Shown: positions 31,844 to 40,049 of the stretch, one piece after another
Layout of the letters: each line of letters starts with the position of its first letter
How positions within the stretch are numbered: the stretch's first letter is position 1
Translations under genes and position numbers: made by a program
The notes under the pieces: model-generated
What the model was told of the DNA's origin: nothing
The model's database searches: none
What the model saw: the letters and a program-made list of their open reading frames with translations, nothing else
Assembly (NCBI RefSeq): GCF_003057885.1
Contig: NZ_QAGK01000015.1
Coordinates: 1-64,000 of the forward strand
Origin: Oceaniglobus ichthyenteri
GTDB lineage: Bacteria; Pseudomonadota; Alphaproteobacteria; Rhodobacterales; Rhodobacteraceae
Reading direction: 5' to 3'
DNA: 64,000 bases

Positions 31844-31874
31844 AACGCCGCACCACAAAACGCGGTGCGGCGTT
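31844..31874. terminator. Strong hairpin after serA
   Basis: The perfect 11-bp repeat AACGCCGCACC (31844-31854) / GGTGCGGCGTT (31864-31874) has a 9-base loop. It lies five bases past the serA stop. The T-tract (GTTTTT) is on the plus side, so orientation as a serA terminator is not clear-cut. The rest of 31673-31879 shows nothing recognisable. Confidence 0.6.
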
Positions 31875-31879
31875 CGTTT

Positions 31880-33472
31880 TTACATATTGAACCGCAAAGG
31901 CCGGATCGCGCGGAACATGCCGGTGGCGTGCAGTTTGTCCAGCACCGGCGCGGGGGGCTGATCGTCAAGATACAGCAATGCGATGGCGTCGGTGCCCTTG
32001 TCGGACCGGCCCAGGGTAAAGTTGGCGATGTTTACGCCGTTGTCACCCATGGTCTGGCCCAATGCGCCGATGATTCCCGGCACGTCTTCGTTGGTGGTAT
32101 ACAGCATATGTTCACCAATCTCGGCGTCTATGGTGATGCCTTTGATCTGAATGAACCGGGGCTTGCCGTCGGAAAATACCGTGCCGGCGATGCTGCGCTC
32201 TTGCTTTTCGGTCACCACGGTCAATTTGATATAACCATCGAACGTGCCGGTCTTGGCCTGGGTTGTGGTGGTCATATCGACACCGCGCTCTTTCGCGATC
32301 ACCGGGGCCGACACCATGTTCACATCCGGGTTCGTCGCCTGCATGATACCCGCCATCACGGCGGCATTCAGGGCGGCGGTGTTCATTTCGGCCGCTTTGC
32401 CGTTATACAACACGTTCACCGCGAGGATCGGATCATCGGTCATCTGGCCCACGAACGTGCCCAGATGTCCGGCCAATTTAACCCAAGGGCCCATCACCAA
32501 TGCTTCTTCCGCCGTGACAGATGGCATGTTCAACGCGTTGGTCACCGCACCCGACAACAGGTAATCCGACATCTGCTCCGCCACCTGAAGGGCCACGTTT
32601 TCCTGTGCCTCGGTCGTGGCCGCGCCCAGATGCGGGGTCACCACCACATTGGGCAGGTTGAACAGCGGGCTGTTGGTGGCGGGTTCTTCGGCAAACACAT
32701 CGAATGCCGCACCGGCCACGCGGCCCTCTTTCAACGCGTCGGCCAGGGCTGCCTCGTCCACCAAACCGCCGCGCGCGCAGTTGATGATCCGCACCCCCGG
32801 TTTCAGCTTGGCGATGTTTTCCGCGCTCAGGATATTGCGGGTCTTGTCGGTCAGAGGCACATGGAAGGTGATGAAATCGGATTTGGCCAACAGCTCATCC
32901 AACTCAACCTTGCGCACGCCCAGTTCCACCGCCCGCTCTTCGCTCAGGAACGGATCATAGGCGATCACCTTCATTTTCAGGCCCAGCGCGCGGTCAATCA
33001 CGATGCTGCCGATATTGCCGGCGCCGATCACGCCCAAGGTTTTCGCGGTCAGCTCAACCCCCATAAAGCGCGATTTTTCCCACTTTCCGGCATGGGTGCT
33101 GGCGTTTGCCTCGGGGATCTGGCGCGCCACAGCCATCATCAGCGAAATCGCATGTTCGGCGGTGGTGATCGAATTGCCGAAGGGCGTGTTCATCACGATC
33201 ACGCCCTTTTTGCTGGCGGCGGGGATTTCAACGTTATCCACACCAATCCCGGCGCGGCCGATCACCTTCAGGTTGGTGGCGGCCTCTAACACTTTGGCGG
33301 TCACTTTGGTGGCGCTGCGAATCGCCAATCCATCGTATTCACCAATCACACTCAGCAGCTTTTCCTTATCCTTCCCGATCGACGGATCGAAGGTCACATC
33401 GATTCCACGATCGCGAAAAATTTGCACAGCGGTTTCCGACAACTTGTCAGATACAAGAACTTTGGGGGCCAT
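31880..33472 (-). CDS. serA: D-3-phosphoglycerate dehydrogenase
   Basis: An NAD-dependent enzyme for the first committed step of serine synthesis, 3-phosphoglycerate to 3-phosphohydroxypyruvate. It has 530 residues. The NAD-binding motif GVIGAGNIGSIVIDRALG is at about 145, the catalytic Arg and Glu lie in NCARGGLVDEAAL, and His in VVTPHLGAAT. The long form has an intervening ASB domain and a C-terminal ACT domain (about 455-530) that binds serine as feedback inhibitor. It follows serC by 46 bases on the same strand. Confidence 0.97.
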   Translation of the reverse strand: MAPKVLVSDKLSETAVQIFRDRGIDVTFDPSIGKDKEKLLSVIGEYDGLAIRSATKVTAKVLEAATNLKVIGRAGIGVDNVEIPAASKKGVIVMNTPFGNSITTAEHAISLMMAVARQIPEANASTHAGKWEKSRFMGVELTAKTLGVIGAGNIGSIVIDRALGLKMKVIAYDPFLSEERAVELGVRKVELDELLAKSDFITFHVPLTDKTRNILSAENIAKLKPGVRIINCARGGLVDEAALADALKEGRVAGAAFDVFAEEPATNSPLFNLPNVVVTPHLGAATTEAQENVALQVAEQMSDYLLSGAVTNALNMPSVTAEEALVMGPWVKLAGHLGTFVGQMTDDPILAVNVLYNGKAAEMNTAALNAAVMAGIMQATNPDVNMVSAPVIAKERGVDMTTTTQAKTGTFDGYIKLTVVTEKQERSIAGTVFSDGKPRFIQIKGITIDAEIGEHMLYTTNEDVPGIIGALGQTMGDNGVNIANFTLGRSDKGTDAIALLYLDDQPPAPVLDKLHATGMFRAIRPLRFNM

Positions 33473-33518
33473 CTCAGGGCGCTCCTTTGACTATATTTCG
33501 TGGGGGGTGGCGCGGGGG

Positions 33519-34664
33519 TTATCCCGCCGCCGCAAGCTCACTCAGATAGGCCCATTCGATCCAGGGCATCAGGGCGGCCACATCCGATGTTTCCACCGTG
33601 CCACCACACCAGATACGCAATCCGGGGGGCGCATCACGGTATCCGCCAATGTCAAACGCCACACCTTCTGCCTCTAACCGTTTCGCCACCGCCTTGGCAA
33701 AGGCGGCCCCATCGGCAATCGCCGGATTGGTAAATTTCAGGCAAACCGATGTGTTAGACCGTGTCGCCGGATTTTCGGCCAAAAAATCAATCCAATCGCG
33801 CGCGGTCACAAAATCGGCCACGGTGGCGGCGTTGGCATCGGCCCGGTCGATCAGCCCGGCCAATCCGCCAACGGATCGCGCCCAATCCAACGCCTGCAAA
33901 TAATCCTCAACACACAGCATTGAGGGTGTGTTAATGGTTTCGCCCTTGAAAATCCCCTCAATCAGCTTGCCACCCTTGGTCAGGCGGAAAATCTTGGGCA
34001 ACGGCCAAGCGGGGGCATAACTTTCCAACCGCGCAACGGCGCGGGGCGACAGAATCAGCATCCCATGGGCCGCTTCTCCGCCCAGAACCTTCTGCCAGGA
34101 AAACGTGGTCACATCCAATTTGTCCCACGGCAATTCCATCGCAAAGGCCGCAGAGGTGGCATCACATAATGTCAGCCCCGCACGATCTGCCGGAATTGCA
34201 TCACCATTGGGCATCCGCACCCCCGATGTCGTGCCATTCCAGGTAAAACACACGTCATGGTCATAATTCAGCGCCGCCATATCCACGATCTGACCATACG
34301 GTGCCTCGTGAACTGTCGCTTCAATCTTCAGCTGTTTCACGGCATCGGTCACCCAACCGGCACCAAAACTTTCCCAGGCAACCATCTCTGCCGGGCGCTC
34401 GCCCAACAGGTTCCACATGGCCATCTCAAACGCGCCGGTATCTGACGCGGGGACAATGCCAATCCGATAATCGTCAGGCACGCCCAAAATCGCGCGCGTC
34501 TCATCAATCGCGGCGGCCAGCTTGGCCTTGCCGACAGCGGCACGGTGCGACCGGCCCAAGGGCGCGTCACGCAAACGATCCAACGAAAATACGGGGGGCT
34601 TGGCACAGGGGCCAGAAGAAAAACGCGGATTGACCGGCCGCGCAGCCGGAGCATCAATAGCCAT
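33519..34664 (-). CDS. serC: Phosphoserine aminotransferase
   Basis: A PLP enzyme converting 3-phosphohydroxypyruvate and glutamate to phosphoserine. It has 381 residues from ATG 34664; an upstream in-frame GTG at 34679 overlaps the ribosome-site GAGG. Opening residues [15 protein letters not shown] are typical. The PLP lysine is in [16 protein letters not shown] (about 195). It is the alphaproteobacterial long form rather than the E. coli type. It leads serC-serA, and its leader carries alternative hairpins. Confidence 0.95.
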   Translation of the reverse strand: MAIDAPAARPVNPRFSSGPCAKPPVFSLDRLRDAPLGRSHRAAVGKAKLAAAIDETRAILGVPDDYRIGIVPASDTGAFEMAMWNLLGERPAEMVAWESFGAGWVTDAVKQLKIEATVHEAPYGQIVDMAALNYDHDVCFTWNGTTSGVRMPNGDAIPADRAGLTLCDATSAAFAMELPWDKLDVTTFSWQKVLGGEAAHGMLILSPRAVARLESYAPAWPLPKIFRLTKGGKLIEGIFKGETINTPSMLCVEDYLQALDWARSVGGLAGLIDRADANAATVADFVTARDWIDFLAENPATRSNTSVCLKFTNPAIADGAAFAKAVAKRLEAEGVAFDIGGYRDAPPGLRIWCGGTVETSDVAALMPWIEWAYLSELAAAG

Positions 34665-34740
34665 TGATAGTATCCTCACAGATAAATGCGCCGCGTTGGG
34701 GCGGCGTGTCCCACCGCCGCTTTACGCGCTTACCTGTGTT
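34665..34740 (-). ncRNA. Candidate serC leader RNA with alternative hairpins
   Basis: On the minus strand the leader contains GCGGCG (34715-34720), CGCCGC (34701-34706) and GCGGCG (34689-34694). The middle segment can pair with either neighbour, so two 6-bp stems exclude each other. A serC-leader RNA family is known upstream of serC-serA operons in some Alphaproteobacteria, with its last stem near the ribosome site. Whether this is that family needs a covariance-model search. Confidence 0.45.
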
Positions 34741-34816
34741 GCCACAACCCGGAAAATGCGCCATTCCCGCTGCATTTTCGACGAATCGCACATCATCTGC
34801 GCCAATCGGAAACTCT

Positions 34817-34840
34817 GGCTTTTTCTTGCTCTAAATATCC
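34817..34840 (-). repeat. GGATATTT-type intergenic element, copy 3
   Basis: On the minus strand: GGATATTTAGAGCAAGAAAA followed by AGCC. It lies between the dsbA 3' end and the serC leader. The rest of 34741-34958 shows a GC-rich alternating tract (about 34918-34940) and no gene. Confidence 0.6.
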
Positions 34841-34958
34841 AAAAAACCGCAGGTGAACGCGGGCGCATCGCCCAAAATCAAATCACAACCGCCGCCATAT
34901 ACGCCAAAACAAAAAATGAAGCGCGCGCGCCAGCGCGCCCCATTTGATCAAACCTGGC

Positions 34959-35621
34959 CTATTCGCCCAGTTTTTCATCCAGCAACGTGGCAAACTCGTC
35001 ATAGCTCATGTTCGAATACTGCGTGCCATTCACCATGAATGTGGGGGTCGATTGAATCTGATCCTCAGCCTGAAATTTTTCCCAGGTCGCGACCATCGCC
35101 TGTGCCTTGTCGGCATCCGCCAGGCAGGCATCCAACTGCGTATCGCTCAAACCGGCGGTTTTGCCGATCCGGCGCAGGTTCGCCACAATCTCGGCGGGCT
35201 CGCCGCGCGTCCATTCTGCCTGCTGGGCGTAAATCAGATCGGTCACACCAAAATAGCGAACCGGCCCGCCACAGCGCGCCACCATCCCGGCCCACAGGCC
35301 ATAGCGGTCAAAATACACTTCGCGGGCGATATAATGCACCTTGCCGGTGTCGATATAGTTCTTCTTGATCTCCTTCATCGGCCCTTCGTGGTAACGTTTG
35401 CAATGGGGGCAGGTGAAGGACGAATATTCCACCATGGTCACTGGCGCGTCCGCATCGCCCATGGTCATTTCATTCACCAACGACAGATCCACGTCACCCG
35501 CTTCTTGCGCATCCAGCGCGAATGATGTGGCGGCTGTGGTGTCGGTGGGTTGGTTCAGGTAATATACAGCGCCCCCCAAACCCAATGCGATGGCGATTAT
35601 AGCAGGGATGAAACGTTTCAT
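34959..35621 (-). CDS. DsbA-family thiol:disulfide oxidoreductase
   Basis: A 220-residue thioredoxin-fold protein of the periplasm. An uncleaved or signal-type N-terminal span (RFIPAIIAIALGLGGAVYYL) is followed by the active site C71-PH-C74 in SSFTCPHCKRYHEGP. This matches the DsbA-like DSBA oxidoreductase family that introduces or shuffles disulfides; the BdbD/ScsC-like subgroup is possible. It overlaps the upstream dciA-like gene by ATGA. No dsbB is adjacent. Confidence 0.88.
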   Translation of the reverse strand: MKRFIPAIIAIALGLGGAVYYLNQPTDTTAATSFALDAQEAGDVDLSLVNEMTMGDADAPVTMVEYSSFTCPHCKRYHEGPMKEIKKNYIDTGKVHYIAREVYFDRYGLWAGMVARCGGPVRYFGVTDLIYAQQAEWTRGEPAEIVANLRRIGKTAGLSDTQLDACLADADKAQAMVATWEKFQAEDQIQSTPTFMVNGTQYSNMSYDEFATLLDEKLGE

Positions 35622-36154
35622 TTCAGGCCTTTCTTTTCAGAGGATTTTCTTAACACATTCCGCCCAAGGGATTCCAGGGCGCTGCGCAATGTCTGGTCGG
35701 TGATCGGGGCCACGGCCGCCTCGGCATGGGCATCGATTGCGGGGTCGGGCGGGGTCGTTTTGGCGCGTGGACGGTGATCGAAACTCACCTGTCCTTCGGC
35801 AAATCCGGTCGGCGCGGTCTGGGTAATCTTTACCCGTTTTATCGCCGCATATCCGTAACAGGCATTCACCTTTTCGCGAATCTTTTCCTTTTGCATCTCC
35901 AGCATCGGCGCCCGCGCCCCGGTGGTCAGCAAAATCAGCGTCGCGCCGAAATTTCCGCGCCCGTATGACACATTCACGGGTCGGCACATCCCGGCCACGT
36001 CTTCGCCCACGATTTCGGGCCAATGGGTCAAAAGACGGGTCACGGCAAATCCGCGCTTTTCCCCCGCCGCGCGAATCTGCGGGCCCAGCAACGCCGAGGT
36101 CATCTTGAATCCCCGGCTGAAACTGCGGGTCGCGGGGCGGCGGGGCTGGCTCAT
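35618..36154 (-). CDS. DUF721 / DciA-family protein
   Basis: A 178-residue protein of the DUF721 (DciA) family, whose members help load the replicative helicase DnaB in bacteria lacking DnaC. The basic start RPATRSFSRGF leads into the family core (WPEIVGEDVAGMCRP and NFGATLILLTTGARAPMLE). The C-terminal ~60 residues are low-complexity. The stop overlaps dsbA (ATGA). The role in this organism is inferred from the family. Confidence 0.82.
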   Translation of the reverse strand: MSQPRRPATRSFSRGFKMTSALLGPQIRAAGEKRGFAVTRLLTHWPEIVGEDVAGMCRPVNVSYGRGNFGATLILLTTGARAPMLEMQKEKIREKVNACYGYAAIKRVKITQTAPTGFAEGQVSFDHRPRAKTTPPDPAIDAHAEAAVAPITDQTLRSALESLGRNVLRKSSEKKGLK

Positions 36155-36238
36155 CTCTGTTCCATCGTTCAGGTTGCGCTAGTTCTAGGCGTTGTCGCGG
36201 TGCATACCAAGCCCAAGCCGGAAAAGGGACCATAAACA

Positions 36239-37297
36239 TTGCGTGAAAGTGAACTCAGCGAAATTTTGTTGGACTGGTACGATGCAAACGCCCGCACCAT
36301 GCCTTGGCGGGTGCCGCCCCAGGATCGCGCCGCCGGTCTGCGCCCCGACCCCTATCGCATCTGGCTATCCGAAGTCATGTTGCAACAAACCACCGTCGCC
36401 GCAGTGCGCGATTATTTCACGCGCTTCACCGCCCGCTGGCCCACAGTCGCGGATCTGGCGGCGGCAGATGACGGCGATGTAATGGCAGAGTGGGCCGGCC
36501 TTGGCTATTACGCCCGCGCCCGCAATCTGTTGAAATGCGCCCGCGCTGTGGTGGCCGATCATGGCGGTGACTTTCCCGACACCCACGCCGATCTGATCAA
36601 ACTGCCGGGCATCGGCCCCTATACTGCCGCCGCCATTGCCGCAATCGCGTTTGATCGGCCTGAAACCGTGGTCGATGGCAATGTCGAACGGGTGATGGCC
36701 CGCCTGTTCGCGGTTCAAACACCCCTGCCCCCGGCCAAGCGTGAGCTGACCGCCCATGCCAGCCGCCTGACGCCGCAAACCCGCGCCGGAGATTACGCCC
36801 AGGCGGTAATGGATCTGGGCGCCACCATCTGCACCCCGAAATCCCCGGCCTGCGGCATCTGCCCGTGGATGGCCCCTTGTGCTGCGCGCCATGCCGGCAT
36901 CGCCGCCGATCTGCCGCGCAAGCTGCCAAAACAGGCCAAGCCAACGCGCCATGGCATTGCCTATGTGGCCCGGCGGACCGACGGCGCACTGCTGCTGGAA
37001 CGCCGGCCCGATACCGGTCTGCTGGGCGGGATGTTGGGCTGGCCCGGCGCGCCATGGGGTGACACGGCACAGGAACATCCCCCCCTTGCCGCCGATTGGC
37101 ACGATCCGGGGCTGCATGTGCGCCACACCTTCACCCATTTCCATCTGATCCTGGCGATTCGCACCGCGAACGTGCCACAGGATGCGACTCCAACAACCGG
37201 CCATTTCATCGACAAACACGCATTCCGCCCCACCGATCTGCCGACCGTGATGCGCAAAGTGTGGGATGCCACCCGCGCGACATTCAGTACCCTTTAA
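36239..37297 (+). CDS. mutY: Adenine DNA glycosylase MutY
   Basis: A base-excision repair enzyme that removes adenine mispaired with 8-oxoguanine. It has 352 residues with a TTG start, eight bases after AGGGA; no better start is seen. Catalytic residues are E45 (LSEVMLQQTT) and D146 (ETVVDGNVERV), with the helix-hairpin-helix KLPGIGPYTAAAI between. The [4Fe-4S] ligands are C198-x6-C205-x2-C208-x5-C214. The C-terminal Nudix-like domain (about 235-352) recognises 8-oxoG. It is divergent from dciA with 84 bases between. Confidence 0.95.
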   Translation: MRESELSEILLDWYDANARTMPWRVPPQDRAAGLRPDPYRIWLSEVMLQQTTVAAVRDYFTRFTARWPTVADLAAADDGDVMAEWAGLGYYARARNLLKCARAVVADHGGDFPDTHADLIKLPGIGPYTAAAIAAIAFDRPETVVDGNVERVMARLFAVQTPLPPAKRELTAHASRLTPQTRAGDYAQAVMDLGATICTPKSPACGICPWMAPCAARHAGIAADLPRKLPKQAKPTRHGIAYVARRTDGALLLERRPDTGLLGGMLGWPGAPWGDTAQEHPPLAADWHDPGLHVRHTFTHFHLILAIRTANVPQDATPTTGHFIDKHAFRPTDLPTVMRKVWDATRATFSTL

Positions 37298-37339
37298 TCG
37301 GCCACATATCCCCCGTACATTCGGCAAAAAGGCCCGATC

Positions 37340-38470
37340 ATGACCCGCAGACCCATTGCCAGCCTCGCCCGCGCCCTGCCCTTTTGGCTGTCGCTATCGC
37401 TGATTCCCCTGGTTGTTCTGGGCGCGGTTTATGGCGGCTGGACCCTGGCGTTGGTGCCGATTTGCACCTGGTACATGTTTTCCATCGTCGATGCCTTCGC
37501 CGGGCTCGAAACCGAAAACGCCGACCCCGACACGCCCGACGATCAACTGGTCTGGTATCGCCTGATCACGCTGATCTGGTTTCCGTTGCAATGCGTTACC
37601 ACCTTTGGCCTGATCTGGTACACCGCCCACGCCCCCCATCTGGCAACCTGGGAAAAGATCGCGCTGTTCTTTGGGGTCGGGGTGATGAATGGCACGATCG
37701 GCATCAACTATGCCCATGAATTGATGCACCAGAAATCCAGGGTTGAACGCTGGATGGCCGATGCTTTGCTCGCCATGGCGTTCTATTCCCACTTCCGCAG
37801 TGAACATTTGCTGGTCCATCACCGTTACGTCGCCACCCCCCGTGATCCGGTCAGCGCCCGCTATAACGAGGGGTTTCACCGGTTTTACCCCCGGGTTCTG
37901 CGCGAATGTTACCAATCTTCCTGGCGCGCCGAGGCGGCGATGCTGGCGCGCAAGGGGCTGTCGAAATGGCACCGCTCGAATCCGTTCTGGCGCTATTGGG
38001 CGTTGCAGGCCATATTCGCCGCTCTCGCCCTGGCACTGGGCGGGCTGGCTGGCCTCGCCCTCCTGCTATTTTCGGCCGGCATCGCAATCTGGCAGCTTGA
38101 GCTGGCCAACTATGTCGAACATTACGGCCTGACCCGCAAATATCTGGGCGATGGCAAATACGAACACGTCATGCCGCGCCACTCCTGGAATGCCGCGCAT
38201 AAGGCCACCAATTGGTTGCTGATCAACCTTCAGCGCCATTCTGACCATCATTACAAACCCAACCGGCGTTTCCCACTGTTACAGACCTATGACACGGATC
38301 AGGCGCCACAACTGCCCCATGGCTATCCATTGATGACATTTTTCGCGATGATCCCGCCTTTATGGCGGCGCAAGATGAACCCGATGGTGCGGGCCTGGCG
38401 CAAACGACATTACCCCGAAATCACCAACTGGCAGCCCTATTCCAAGGCCACCAATCCGATGCCACGCTAA
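37340..38470 (+). CDS. alkB: AlkB-type alkane 1-monooxygenase
   Basis: An integral-membrane di-iron hydroxylase that oxidises the terminal carbon of medium-chain alkanes. It has 376 residues with hydrophobic segments at about 13-30, 33-50, 72-95, 105-122 and 215-240. The three His boxes are HELMH (126-130), EHLLVHHR (155-162) and LQRHSDHHY (about 300). The AlkB signature NYVEHYGLTR lies between the last two. This separates it from fatty-acid desaturases. No rubredoxin or rubredoxin reductase gene is adjacent, so electron supply must come from elsewhere. Confidence 0.88.
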   Translation: MTRRPIASLARALPFWLSLSLIPLVVLGAVYGGWTLALVPICTWYMFSIVDAFAGLETENADPDTPDDQLVWYRLITLIWFPLQCVTTFGLIWYTAHAPHLATWEKIALFFGVGVMNGTIGINYAHELMHQKSRVERWMADALLAMAFYSHFRSEHLLVHHRYVATPRDPVSARYNEGFHRFYPRVLRECYQSSWRAEAAMLARKGLSKWHRSNPFWRYWALQAIFAALALALGGLAGLALLLFSAGIAIWQLELANYVEHYGLTRKYLGDGKYEHVMPRHSWNAAHKATNWLLINLQRHSDHHYKPNRRFPLLQTYDTDQAPQLPHGYPLMTFFAMIPPLWRRKMNPMVRAWRKRHYPEITNWQPYSKATNPMPR

Positions 38471-38480
38471 CGCCGCGCCC

Positions 38481-38515
38481 GGCTTTTTCTTGCCTGAAAT
38501 ATCCCCGCCGGAGGC
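38481..38515 (-). repeat. GGATATTT-type intergenic element, copy 4
   Basis: On the minus strand: GCCTCCGGCGGGGATATTTC, then AGGCAAGAAAAAGCC. It is nearly identical to copy 1 over its full length and lies between the convergent alkB and crotonase genes. Confidence 0.65.
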
Positions 38516-38543
38516 ATCCTGCCCCAACAGCGCGCGACACCCG

Positions 38544-39143
38544 TCAAATCATCTGCTTGATAGCGGCCACATGCGCCCGATCCGCCAACAAAACATCGCC
38601 CGCCAACCTGTGGGCGGCACCAATGACATCGTCGTCCAGCGCATCAACCAACCCGAACTGCAGCGCCTGAGCCGCGTCCAACCTGGCCCCGCCCATCAGC
38701 ACCATCTTGGCCCGCGCCGGACCGATCAGCGCGGTCAGGCGGCCCGGATCAGACGGCTGAGGCAAAAACCCCAGCTTCATCACCGGATAGAAAAATTTTG
38801 CCCCCGGCACCGCCACGCGGATATCACAGGCTAAAGCCATGCCAAACGCGCCTCCCGCCAGTGATCCGTTCAGCGCACAGATCGAAAGCCCGTCAAACCG
38901 CGCAATCGCGCCGGAAAGGGTTTCCCACAGTTCCGATGTCGCCAGCCCGGCGCGCACCGCGTCCAGATCGGCGCCGGCGCTGAACACCCGGCCCGCCCCG
39001 GTCAGGATCAAAACCTTGGCATCGCCCAACCGTTCAACATGGTCCACCAGATCGGCCAACATGTCGGGCGTCACGGCGTTTGCCTTGTCGGGGCGATTCA
39101 AAGTCAGGGTGACAACGGCACCATCCCGGGCGCACAGGATCAC
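38544..39143 (-). CDS. Enoyl-CoA hydratase/isomerase (crotonase) family protein
   Basis: A short crotonase-fold protein of 199 residues; typical members have about 260, so the C-terminal helices are reduced. Oxyanion-hole strands are GRVFSAGADLDAVRAG and LNGSLAGGAFGMALACDIRV. The catalytic glutamates of true hydratases are not obvious, so the reaction is undetermined. It starts with GTG overlapping the SDR stop (GTGA). The pair SDR-crotonase probably acts on a common acyl substrate. Confidence 0.8.
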   Translation of the reverse strand: MILCARDGAVVTLTLNRPDKANAVTPDMLADLVDHVERLGDAKVLILTGAGRVFSAGADLDAVRAGLATSELWETLSGAIARFDGLSICALNGSLAGGAFGMALACDIRVAVPGAKFFYPVMKLGFLPQPSDPGRLTALIGPARAKMVLMGGARLDAAQALQFGLVDALDDDVIGAAHRLAGDVLLADRAHVAAIKQMI

Positions 39144-39892
39144 GTAATCAACCCCACCTTGCGGCGAATACCCTCATCGCGCAGCGAAATCTCATCGCCC
39201 AGATATTCATCGGCTTCGGGGCCGCACATCCACAGCAAACAGCGGGCGGGCCATTCGGGGGGGATATGCACTGACCAATCCAGTTGGCTGACCGGGTTCA
39301 CGCCACTATCCTTGATTTCGCGCTGCATCTGGGTGGCCACGGTGCCGGGCGACAGGCCAATCGCGCGAATGCCGTCGGCGCGGTTTTCGCCATCAATGCA
39401 CCGGGTCAGCATCGCCACACCGGCCTTTGATGCGTTATAGGCCGACCAGCCTTCGGTAGGTTTGTGTGCCGCCCCCGATGAAATGGTCAGGATGCTGCCG
39501 CCCCCCGCCGCCGCCATCACCGGAACCGCCGCGCGCATTCCGTAAAACACGCCTTTGAGATTGATATCGATGGCTTTGGCCCATTGCTCGGGGTCTGCAC
39601 TGGCCAGATGCGAAATCGGGTCGATCACGCCGGCATTATTGATCAACACATCCAACCCGCCAAACCGGTCGACACAGGCCGAAACCGCGCCCGACATTTC
39701 GCCCCACGACGACACATCGCAAGGCAGCGCCACCGCCCGGTCGCCAATTTCCGTGGCCAGTTCCGCCAGCGAATCGCCGCTGCGCGCCAGCAAAGCCACA
39801 TTCGCCCCCGCCGCCGCAAAGACGCGCGCGGCCTCGGCGCCGATGCCACGACTTGCGCCGGTGATCAGAACGGTTTTGCCTGTCATATCCAC
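39140..39892 (-). CDS. Short-chain dehydrogenase/reductase
   Basis: A classical SDR of 250 residues. The cofactor motif is TGASRGIGAEAARVFAAAG (NAD(P)-binding), NNAG follows at about 85, and the catalytic Ser-Tyr-Lys is ISSG..WSAYNASKAG. A GTG start at 39892 fits the AGGGGA spacing. Acidic residues after strand beta2 are not clear, so cofactor preference is open. It is coupled to the downstream crotonase gene. Substrate unknown. Confidence 0.87.
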   Translation of the reverse strand: MDMTGKTVLITGASRGIGAEAARVFAAAGANVALLARSGDSLAELATEIGDRAVALPCDVSSWGEMSGAVSACVDRFGGLDVLINNAGVIDPISHLASADPEQWAKAIDINLKGVFYGMRAAVPVMAAAGGGSILTISSGAAHKPTEGWSAYNASKAGVAMLTRCIDGENRADGIRAIGLSPGTVATQMQREIKDSGVNPVSQLDWSVHIPPEWPARCLLWMCGPEADEYLGDEISLRDEGIRRKVGLIT

Positions 39893-40049
39893 TTGGTTGT
39901 CCCCTTTTCAGTGTCCGTATCATCCTAACCCGGTGCGGCCGGCTTGCCAAACGACACTTGGCAACGCCTTGCCATATCAGGGCTTCCGCCCTTGACGCCA
40001 CGGTGACGGCGGCACACTCTGATATCAAACCTGTCTTGGAAAGTACTAT

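Noticed and set aside
31763-33289. A 508-codon plus-strand open frame antisense to serA
   Set aside because: It lies wholly across serA and the following hairpin, has a His/Arg/Gly-rich translation typical of GC-rich antisense frames, and has no ribosome site. serA is unambiguous on the other strand.
34680-34958. A CRISPR-like alternating GC tract near 34918-34940
   Set aside because: It is a simple GCGC tract without spaced repeats. No CRISPR array was seen anywhere in the window.
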